A DNA stretch of 17,692 nucleotides. Origin: CAYUUW01 sp964448005 (GTDB lineage Bacteria > Patescibacteriota > Gracilibacteria > UM-FILTER-43-11). The stretch spans positions 1-17,692 of the forward strand of contig CAYUUW010000029.1 in assembly GCA_964448005.1 (NCBI GenBank), read 5' to 3'. A program made the translations under genes and the position numbers. The notes under the pieces are model-generated. The model was not told the DNA's origin. It was given only the letters and a program-made list of their open reading frames with translations, and ran no database searches. Positions 12,932-17,692 of this stretch are shown here, in pieces (position 1 is the stretch's first letter; each line of letters starts with the position of its first letter).

Positions 12932-12959
12932 AATTTAGCACTTTAATTAAAAAAGTCAA
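12932..12959 (-). promoter_or_regulatory. Promoter of the G10-tract gene
   Basis: On the minus strand there is TTGACT, 16 bases, then TAAATT preceded by TGC. It closely resembles the promoter at 13432-13459. Confidence 0.65.
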
Positions 12960-12981
12960 ACTGCCTACAACGCCTTCGGCT

Positions 12982-13020
12982 AAAAAAAGGGCCCCCGGCG
13001 GAATTGCGATCCGTGGGGGC
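12982..13020 (-). terminator. Terminator of the 102-residue membrane protein gene
   Basis: On the minus strand GCCCCC (13015-13020) pairs with GGGGGC (12991-12996), with an inner CGG/CCG stem. A run of seven T follows (12982-12988). Confidence 0.75.
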
Positions 13021-13043
13021 TGTTGGGGCGCTTGGGCCCCGAT

Positions 13044-13352
13044 TCACTCTTCCGCAGGCCAAATGGCCATTGCAAAGAGGATGAGCGACATAAAGAAGAG
13101 GAATGGCGTCAGCTTATGGTAGGTTGTCCTACCCTCCTCTTTTTGTCCTGACAGGAAGCTGGCAAGGAGGGCTGCACCCCCATACGCTCCGCCAGCCAGG
13201 AAACGAACGGTCTTGACTCCTCCGGCATCGATTTGTCCAAGGTTAGGAAGGAGGGCTATCAGCAATCCTCCCACGATCAGGGCGACCAGCAGGGTCCTTA
13301 AGTTCCCCAAAGCATAAACCCCTTTCTTATCCGAATCATTTCCATCGACCAT
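13044..13352 (-). CDS. Unknown small membrane protein, 102 residues
   Basis: I do not recognise a family. A short polar N terminus (MVDGNDSDKKG) is followed by three likely membrane helices: LLVALIVGGLLIALLPNLG (about 21-39), a Gly/Ala-rich FLAGGAYGGAALLASFLSG (about 51-69), and PFLFFMSLILFAMAIW (about 83-98). The loop between the last two (QKEEGRTTYHK) is charged. The start has a strong Shine-Dalgarno sequence (GAAGGAG, 6-7 bases upstream), a promoter at 13432-13459 and its own terminator. The promoter matches that of the neighbouring G10-tract gene, so the two may be expressed together. Confidence 0.75.
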   Translation of the reverse strand: MVDGNDSDKKGVYALGNLRTLLVALIVGGLLIALLPNLGQIDAGGVKTVRFLAGGAYGGAALLASFLSGQKEEGRTTYHKLTPFLFFMSLILFAMAIWPAEE

Positions 13353-13519
13353 TCACCGCTCCTTCTCTAAATCCGTTCTCGGCGACACCTCGTCGCCCAG
13401 GCCAGTGGGGCCTTGGCCCATGGCGAATGGTAAAATAGCAAATATTATTAAAAAGTCAAGCCGTAGGTTGGGCCAGATTCGCTTCAGGCTCTGCCTTTGG
13501 CCAAAAAACAGACACCACT
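13353..13519. other. Leader and upstream region of the 102-residue membrane protein gene
   Basis: Apart from the promoter at 13432-13459 I see no gene here. The leader of about 70 bases contains a short GGCCCCACTGGCC inverted pair near 13400. The rest up to the tRNA terminator is A/T-rich. Confidence 0.5.
13432..13459 (-). promoter_or_regulatory. Promoter of the 102-residue membrane protein gene
   Basis: On the minus strand there is TTGACT, 16 bases, then TATTTT preceded by TGC. Confidence 0.6.
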
Positions 13520-13546
13520 AAAAAAACCGATCAGCATGAGCCGATC
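13520..13546 (-). terminator. Terminator of the tRNA-Arg gene
   Basis: On the minus strand GATCGGC pairs with GCTGATC (one G-U) around a 4-base loop, followed by GG and seven T. It lies about 110 bases past the tRNA end. Confidence 0.7.
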
Positions 13547-13655
13547 CACTGCTTAGGCTTTGCTTCGGGTTTTGAGTGCGAGTTTCCGTTTGAGCAAACT
13601 GAAAAATTCCATGCCCGGTTGCACAAACTCATTCACAAACTGTTGCTGTTATTAC

Positions 13656-13731
13656 TGGTGCGCCTGGCAGGGATCGAACCTGCGACCTCCCGGACCGCAA
13701 CCGGACGCTCTATCCACTGAGCTACAAGCGC
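13656..13731 (-). tRNA. tRNA-Arg, anticodon GCG
   Basis: It folds into a full 76-base cloverleaf. The acceptor GCGCTTG pairs with CAGGCGC (one G-U). The D arm is GCTC/GAGC with loop AGTGGATA. The anticodon stem TCCGG/CCGGG encloses the loop TTGCGGT, and the T arm GCAGG/CCTGC encloses TTCGATC. The 3' end is A plus an encoded CCA. The anticodon GCG reads CGC and by wobble CGU. A20 in the D loop and C35 agree with arginine identity. Most bacteria read this box with an ACG (inosine) tRNA, so GCG is unusual. A promoter starts just upstream and a terminator follows. Confidence 0.95.
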
Positions 13732-13742
13732 AAAGCCAAGCC

Positions 13743-13771
13743 ATTCTATACAAAGCCTGCGGGGGTGGCAA
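13743..13771 (-). promoter_or_regulatory. Promoter of the tRNA-Arg gene
   Basis: On the minus strand there is TTGCCA, 17 bases, then TAGAAT within TATAGAAT. The start would lie about 5 bases before the mature tRNA. It is divergent from ftsE. Confidence 0.65.
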
Positions 13772-13811
13772 GGCTTTCGCATTCAAAATCCCCACGGAAT
13801 GCGCTATTCTG

Positions 13812-13832
13812 GGGGAGCCTAAAGGCCTCCCC
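13812..13832 (+). promoter_or_regulatory. Hairpin directly before the ftsE start
   Basis: GGGGAG (13812-13817) pairs with CTCCCC (13827-13832), and CC with GG continues past a one-base bulge around the loop TAAA. The stem ends two bases before the ATG. The left arm holds the only Shine-Dalgarno-like bases, so the fold could hide or reposition them. Confidence 0.35.
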
Positions 13833-13833
13833 A

Positions 13834-14496
13834 ATGATCGTTTTCCACCGAATCACCAAGCGCTTCGGCACCCACACGGTGCTCGACCGCATCGACTTCT
13901 CCCTGGCCCCCAACGATTTTGTGGTGCTGCGCGGGGTTTCCGGATCCGGAAAATCCACCCTCATCGACCTGCTGCTGGGCGCCCAGGAGCCGGACGAAGG
14001 CTTTGTGGAGATCGACGGAATGATTGTGGGCGAAATGGACGGCCGCACCCGCCAGCTCTACCGCCGCAAGCTGGGCGTGGTTTTCCAGGACTACAAGCTT
14101 TTGCCCCGCAAGACGGTTTTCCAGAACGTCGCTTTCGCCATGGAGGCCTGCGGCGAAACTGCCGAACGCATCCACGAAAAGGTTCCCCAGCTGCTTTCCA
14201 AAGTGGGCCTGCTGCATTTTCAGGATCGCTACCCCGGCGAGCTCTCCGGAGGCGAGCGCCAGCGGGTGGCCATTGCCCGCGCCTTGGTGCACGACCCCCG
14301 GCTGATTGTGGCGGACGAGCCGACGGGGAATCTGGACGAGGAGAATGTCCGCGGAATCCTTCAGCTGCTCCAGTCCCTGCATCGCGAAGGGGCAACGGTT
14401 CTGCTCACCACTCATGATCCCCTCGTACAAAAGCTGGCCCGGGGCAGGCAGATGCTCCTGCAGGGAGGCAAGATCATTCCCGTTCCCCAGTTCTAG
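13834..14496 (+). CDS. ftsE: Cell-division ABC ATPase FtsE
   Basis: The protein has 220 residues, close to E. coli FtsE (222). All ABC motifs are present: Walker A GVSGSGKST (about 34-42), Q-loop VVFQDYKLLPRKTVFQNVAF (about 82-101, an FtsE hallmark), signature LSGGERQRVAIARAL (137-151), Walker B LIVADEPTGNLD (157-168) and the switch His in LLTTHD. FtsE works with the membrane protein FtsX at the division site to activate cell-wall hydrolases. FtsX normally follows directly, but here the next gene is a transposase, so ftsX is elsewhere or lost. The frame is open further upstream to 13765, but the ATG at 13834 gives the family-typical MIVFHRITKRFG start. There is no Shine-Dalgarno sequence at the proper distance. 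A weak promoter (TTCAAA, 17 bases, TATTCT) lies at 13782-13810. Confidence 0.92.
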   Translation: MIVFHRITKRFGTHTVLDRIDFSLAPNDFVVLRGVSGSGKSTLIDLLLGAQEPDEGFVEIDGMIVGEMDGRTRQLYRRKLGVVFQDYKLLPRKTVFQNVAFAMEACGETAERIHEKVPQLLSKVGLLHFQDRYPGELSGGERQRVAIARALVHDPRLIVADEPTGNLDEENVRGILQLLQSLHREGATVLLTTHDPLVQKLARGRQMLLQGGKIIPVPQF

Positions 14497-14514
14497 GTTG
14501 GCCCAAATTATTGT

Positions 14515-14544
14515 TTGACAGTCATGCCGGGCTTGCTTTATAAA
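14515..14544 (+). promoter_or_regulatory. Promoter upstream of the transposase
   Basis: A consensus TTGACA, 18 bases, then TATAAA. Two overlapping direct repeats (GATGAATTTTT at 14560 and 14578; TTTTGCGATGA at 14554 and 14585) lie between it and the ATG. Confidence 0.6.
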
Positions 14545-14591
14545 CAGGCCAAGTTTTGCGATGAATTTTTTTTATTTGATGAATTTTTGCG

Positions 14592-15125
14592 ATGAGAAAT
14601 ATTTTAGGGCGAAAAGCCTTGCGCCTGCAGGGTTATGATTATTCTTCCAAAGGCGCGTATTTTGTGACCATTTGCACGCATGGCCGCGTGGATTATTTTG
14701 GTGAAATCCGAAATGGGATCATGGGATTGAATGAATTGGGATGTGCTGCCCAGGAATGCTGGCAGGCCATTCCGAGGCATTTTCCAGATGCCATTTTGGA
14801 TGAATTTGTGGTGATGCCGAATCATGTGCATGGGGTTTTGTTTATCGAGGGGCCGGGACATGGGGCAGGGCCGCAAAATTTTGCGGCCCTACAAAATCGA
14901 AATAAACCATACAAAAACAAATTCGGCCCCCAATCCAAAAACCTGGCATCCATCATTCGGGGATACAAGGTAGGGGTGACAAGATATGCCAGGGAAAATG
15001 GCCTGGAATTTTCATGGCAATACAGATTCCACGACCGCATTGTCCGCAATGAACAGGAACTGGATAGGATCAGGCGATATATCCAAAACAATCCTTTGAA
15101 ATGGTATCTCGACCGCAATCACTAA
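14592..15125 (+). CDS. REP-associated tyrosine transposase (IS200-like Y1 family, RAYT)
   Basis: The protein has 177 residues and is of the Y1/HUH transposase type, which nicks single-stranded DNA with one tyrosine. It has the HUH pair in MPNHVHGVLFIEG, the N-terminal YFVTICTHGR strand, SIIRGYKVGVTRYARENG, and the end motif IVRNEQELDRIRRYIQNNP, where the Tyr of RRYIQNNP is the likely catalytic residue. This single-copy form, without insertion-sequence ends, is known as RAYT and is thought to move REP palindromes. No IS200-type ends are seen. The gene itself contains a 24-bp perfect palindrome at 14867-14890 in a variable Gly/Pro/Asn-rich insert. It sits between ftsE and dprA, where ftsX might be expected. 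It has its own promoter and no Shine-Dalgarno sequence. Confidence 0.92.
   Translation: MRNILGRKALRLQGYDYSSKGAYFVTICTHGRVDYFGEIRNGIMGLNELGCAAQECWQAIPRHFPDAILDEFVVMPNHVHGVLFIEGPGHGAGPQNFAALQNRNKPYKNKFGPQSKNLASIIRGYKVGVTRYARENGLEFSWQYRFHDRIVRNEQELDRIRRYIQNNPLKWYLDRNH
14867..14890. repeat. 24-bp perfect palindrome inside the transposase gene
   Basis: AGGGCCGCAAAA is followed immediately by its exact reverse complement, with no loop base between. It is in frame and encodes GPQNFAA. It lies in the linker between the HUH motif and the C-terminal half. Confidence 0.95.
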
Positions 15126-15139
15126 TTTAACCTGAATTT

Positions 15140-16207
15140 ATGCATTCCGATGAATCCTTGATCCAGTGGGCCCAGTGGGGCGTTCTGGACTCTGCGCGCT
15201 ATCGCCTCGTCCTGGATACCTTCGGCTCCTTGGCCCAGGCCTGGGCCCGCATCACGCCCGATTTTTTCATCCAAACCGGCATGGGCTCCCAAAAGGCAGA
15301 AGGCCTTTTTCATATCCGGCAGCGGCTGGACAGCCATATTCTCTTCGCCAAAATGCAGCGCCTCGGCATCCGCGCCCTGGGCCTGGACGATCCGGAGTAT
15401 CCTCATCCGCTAAAGCAGATCGCCGATCCGCCCCCCTTCCTTTTTGTTCGCGGCCCCTTGCCCTCCTTCCATAAGGCCTTGGCCGTGGTGGGCACTCGGG
15501 CCATGAGCGATTACGGCCAGTCCGTCACCCGCCGCCTCACGGCGGAGCTGGCCCGCAGCGGCTTTGCCATCGTCAGCGGCCTGGCGCTGGGGGTGGATGC
15601 CTGCGCCCATCAGGCCACCATCGAAGCTGGAGGCGTCACCCTGGGGGTGCTGGGCTGCGGGGTTGATCAGGTCTACCCTGCCTCCAACCATGCGCTGGCC
15701 CAGTCCATCCTCGCCTCCGGAGGGGCGCTGCTTTCCTCCTACCCTTTGGGCTCGCCGGCCCTGCGCCACCATTTTCCTCAGCGCAATGCGGTGGTTTCTG
15801 GCCTCTGCCGGGGGGTGCTGGTCACCGAGGGGGGCATCAAATCGGGGGCGCTCATCACCGCCCGCCTGGCCTTGGAGCAGGGCAGGGAAGTCTTTGCCAT
15901 TCCCAGCCCGGCCTATCGGCCTTTCGACAGCGGCACCAATCACTTGATTCGCCGGGGCGAGGCCAAGCTGGTGGAAAGCGCCGCCCACGTGCTGGAGGAG
16001 TTCGACCTGAGCCCTGCCGAATCCTCCGCTCCCGCCGTGGAGCCGGAGGAAAAGGCCCTTTTGGAGCAGCTGGCCCAAGGCCCCAAAAGCGCCGACCAGC
16101 TGATGCAGGATCTGGGCCTTTCCATTTCGGCCCTTTCCTCGCGCCTCATGGGGCTGAGCCTGAAGGGGCTGGCGCGCGAAGGCACCACTGGCTGGCAGCT
16201 CGAATAG
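15140..16207 (+). CDS. dprA: DNA processing protein DprA
   Basis: DprA binds incoming single-stranded DNA during natural transformation and loads RecA. At 355 residues the length is typical. A helical N-terminal part (about 1-70) is followed by the Rossmann-like DprA domain (about 85-290) with LAVVGTRAMSDYG, FAIVSGLALGVDACAHQATI, LGCGVDQVYP, FPQRNAVVSGL, VTEGGIKSGALITARLAL and GTNHLIRRGEA. A C-terminal winged-helix domain (about 303-355, LLEQLAQGPKSADQLMQDLG) closes it. Nothing important appears to be missing. The ATG at 15140 lies 14 bases after the transposase stop, has no Shine-Dalgarno sequence, and may share its transcript. DprA alone does not prove that the organism is competent, because it is widespread. 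The downstream hairpin has a good T run only for the opposite strand. Confidence 0.95.
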   Translation: MHSDESLIQWAQWGVLDSARYRLVLDTFGSLAQAWARITPDFFIQTGMGSQKAEGLFHIRQRLDSHILFAKMQRLGIRALGLDDPEYPHPLKQIADPPPFLFVRGPLPSFHKALAVVGTRAMSDYGQSVTRRLTAELARSGFAIVSGLALGVDACAHQATIEAGGVTLGVLGCGVDQVYPASNHALAQSILASGGALLSSYPLGSPALRHHFPQRNAVVSGLCRGVLVTEGGIKSGALITARLALEQGREVFAIPSPAYRPFDSGTNHLIRRGEAKLVESAAHVLEEFDLSPAESSAPAVEPEEKALLEQLAQGPKSADQLMQDLGLSISALSSRLMGLSLKGLAREGTTGWQLE

Positions 16208-16218
16208 AATGTTTTCGC

Positions 16219-16296
16219 AAAAAAAGAACCTCGCCGTTATCCCGAGCAGCTTGCCCTGAGCAAAGTCGAATGGGCGAGGGATCTAGCGAGGTTCTT
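16219..16296 (-). terminator. Terminator with a REP-like palindrome in its loop
   Basis: AAGAACCTCGC (16224-16234) pairs perfectly over 11 bp with 16286-16296, and on the minus strand a T run follows (16219-16225), so it ends the gene at 16326. The 51-base loop is itself palindromic: ATCCC with GGGAT (16239-16243, 16278-16282) and GCCC with GGGC (16253-16256, 16272-16275). At its centre is CCTGAGCAAAGTCGAA, which resembles a short repeat that I recall from many bacterial genomes. Confidence 0.75.
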
Positions 16297-16325
16297 CCCG
16301 GGAATTGCTTTTGTGAAGCCGGCGC

Positions 16326-17429
16326 CTATTCGCCGAGGGTGGCTTCCGGCTGCATCAGCTCGATGAACTCGGGCGTCATCATTTCGATGAATTGCGTCGG
16401 CACGCTGACCGTTGAGGCCTTTCCAATGTCGCTTACGCGGAAGCGCGTCGCCATCGAAAAGCTGACCCCTTCTTCCGGCATCTTGATGCCGAAACGGATG
16501 AGCCCTGTGTCCATCAAATCCCCTGCAATGCGGTACATTCCTCCCAGGCTGAATCCGGGCGCGATTCTTTTGATTTCCGCCATCTCCTCCTCCGCCAGGC
16601 CGAAGCTGCTTTCGGCCCAGCCCAACAGAGCCGCTTTGTTCAGCGAAAAGAAAGTCATTCCCTGGTTCGGGCCGCTCAGAATGGGCCGCTGGTAGAAGAG
16701 GCGGGCAGACCAGAAGCTTTTAAAAGCAGCCATGGCTTGCGATTTTTCCTCTTCGCTCATTCCGCCCTCTGCCACCGCTTCATCCAAAATGCTTTCAAAA
16801 AATCCCTCCAGGCCTGCCTTCAGATCCTCTCCGCCATTCTTCAGGCTTTCCAAGAATCCTTCCACCATGGCCGAAAGTTCAGGATCCTGGCTCAGCGAAT
16901 CGGCCAGGGAGAGGTGAAGCCACTGGCCTTTGGCTTTCTGGAAAGATTCCACGGCAGTGCTGAGCCCCTGCTGGTCTGACCCTTTTAGCCCTTGGGCGCT
17001 CACGTTCAGATCGGCCAGGCGCAGGTAAAGGTCGGTGTCGTCCACGCCGATCATTTCGCCGCTGGCATTCACCGTCACGGAATCGAAGGGCTTTTCGCCG
17101 GCCTCGTCCGCTTCGCCTTTCAGGGTAACAAAAAGGCTGACCCGCGAATGCTGGAGGCCTTTCGTGAGGCTGCTCTTGTTCACGCTGCTGTTCACGCTGA
17201 GCCTGTACTGCCCGCTGATTCGGACGTCCTCACTGAACTCGAAGCTGCCGTAGACGGATTGCTGGGCCTTGTAGTTCTTCAGCTGGGCCAAGTTCGAAAG
17301 GGCCGTCAGCGGCGTCACCGGGTTTTCTTGGGCGCGGGCCTGGGGGGCTTGGCCAAAGCCGAGCAGAAGGGCTAGGGCACCAAGGGCCAAAAGGCCTTTG
17401 CGAGATCTGCTGAGAAGAAATGGTTTCAT
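16326..17429 (-). CDS. Exported protein of unknown function, 367 residues
   Basis: I do not recognise a family. A basic N terminus and hydrophobic core (GLLALGALALLLGFG) end in APQARAQ, a likely signal peptidase I site near residue 33, so the protein is exported. No lipobox Cys or later membrane helix is seen. The mature part begins with beta-rich sequence (SVYGSFEFSEDVRISGQYRL, then SRVSLFVTLKGE and DSVTVNASGEMIG, then DTDLYLRLADLNV), reminiscent of the curved beta-sheet of LolA/LppX lipid carriers. An acidic helical middle follows, then another beta-like part (GGMYRIAGDLMDTGLIRFGI). The lipid-carrier idea is inference from pattern only. The start lacks a Shine-Dalgarno sequence (AATTCATCCCCCATG). 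No convincing promoter was found upstream. A strong terminator with a REP-like loop follows. Confidence 0.75.
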   Translation of the reverse strand: MKPFLLSRSRKGLLALGALALLLGFGQAPQARAQENPVTPLTALSNLAQLKNYKAQQSVYGSFEFSEDVRISGQYRLSVNSSVNKSSLTKGLQHSRVSLFVTLKGEADEAGEKPFDSVTVNASGEMIGVDDTDLYLRLADLNVSAQGLKGSDQQGLSTAVESFQKAKGQWLHLSLADSLSQDPELSAMVEGFLESLKNGGEDLKAGLEGFFESILDEAVAEGGMSEEEKSQAMAAFKSFWSARLFYQRPILSGPNQGMTFFSLNKAALLGWAESSFGLAEEEMAEIKRIAPGFSLGGMYRIAGDLMDTGLIRFGIKMPEEGVSFSMATRFRVSDIGKASTVSVPTQFIEMMTPEFIELMQPEATLGE

Positions 17430-17544
17430 GGGGGATGAATTAATTCGATATGGTAAATTCAGACTAGCAGCTAATCAGAGAAAAAACCATTTTTCTGTTC
17501 ACGGAAAATGCATTCTCTTTGCGGGGCCCTAGTCACAATAAACC

Positions 17545-17692
17545 CTAATTCCCGTAGACCTGTGCATGGGTTCCCACATCCACCATAACTACTAGGACAT
17601 ACCGATTGTATTCCTTGAAAATGATTCTTGCATCTCCGGCTTAATGGGAAATTTGGGGGTGGTAAAATGATGCTTTTTGTCTGTTCTTAAGC
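17545..17692 (-). pseudogene. Tail of a RelE/ParE-type toxin, broken or truncated
   Basis: On the minus strand 17640-17545 reads AGDARIIFKEYNRYVLVVMV followed by DVGTHAQVYGN and a stop. This matches the typical end of RelE/StbE-family mRNA interferases (a D-RIIF strand, then D-I/V-GTH--VY). The frame is closed directly upstream by a TAA at 17641-17643. The remaining bases to the window end read in another frame (KKHHFTTPKFPIK), so a frameshift or decay is likely. The body of the toxin and any antitoxin gene would lie beyond the window. The call rests on about 30 residues. Confidence 0.45.

Noticed and set aside
13560..14417. A 285-residue open frame on the plus strand.
   Set aside because: It runs through the tRNA-Arg gene antisense and then out of frame through ftsE. 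Its product is Arg/Pro/Gly-rich noise.
15410..16078. A 222-residue open frame on the minus strand.
   Set aside because: It is antisense to dprA, whose motifs are complete.

Overview
The window is bacterial and comes from a draft assembly, since a placeholder run of N sits at 4663-4672. Genes lie on both strands in short units, with GC-rich coding sequence and AT-rich gaps that carry clear sigma70-type promoters. Several promoters have an extended -10 (TGn before the hexamer), and several strong hairpin-plus-T terminators are visible. I cannot place the organism firmly. RNase Y, a PUR-domain protein, FtsE, DprA and a REP-associated transposase fit several phyla, including candidate-phyla lineages. 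The AgmX/PglI-type protein and the TSP3-repeat thioredoxin lipoprotein are typical of Myxococcota and related groups.

Layout. 1-356: 3' end of a CCA-adding enzyme gene, meeting tail to tail a 473-residue unknown (353-1774, minus). 1966-4076: a divergent pair, an AgmX/PglI-like membrane protein (minus) and a TSP3-thioredoxin lipoprotein (plus), each with its own promoter. 4418-4724: a small membrane protein gene (minus) broken by the assembly gap. 4835-5715: two or three small unknown genes with good promoters. 5728-7302: rny (RNase Y), sharing a bidirectional terminator with a PUR-family nucleic-acid-binding protein gene (7373-7675, minus). 7920-8993: a glycosyltransferase. 9192-9689: a helical-repeat-like unknown behind a long structured leader. 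9757-12206 (minus): a signalling cluster read in the order receiver protein, HATPase-STAS fusion, SpoIIE/RsbU-type phosphatase. 12406-12892 (minus): a gene frameshifted at a G10 tract. 13044-13352 (minus): a small membrane protein. 13656-13731 (minus): tRNA-Arg with anticodon GCG. 13834-14496: ftsE without ftsX next to it. 14592-15125: a REP-associated tyrosine transposase. 15140-16207: dprA. 16326-17429 (minus): a large exported unknown whose terminator loop holds a REP-like repeat. 17545 to the end (minus): the broken tail of a RelE/ParE-type toxin.

How the genes work together. The clearest functional unit is the 9757-12206 cluster. It has the parts of a partner-switching system (RsbU, RsbW, RsbV) plus a CheY-like receiver, with the kinase and STAS modules fused in one chain. 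A second pattern runs through the window. The recognisable core genes (rny, ftsE, dprA, the glycosyltransferase, rsbU/rsbW) have no visible Shine-Dalgarno sequence. Six accessory or unknown genes (1966-2547, 2946-4076, 4418-4724, 9192-9689, 12406-12892, 13044-13352) have textbook ones. This may mark genes of different origin interleaved with the core.
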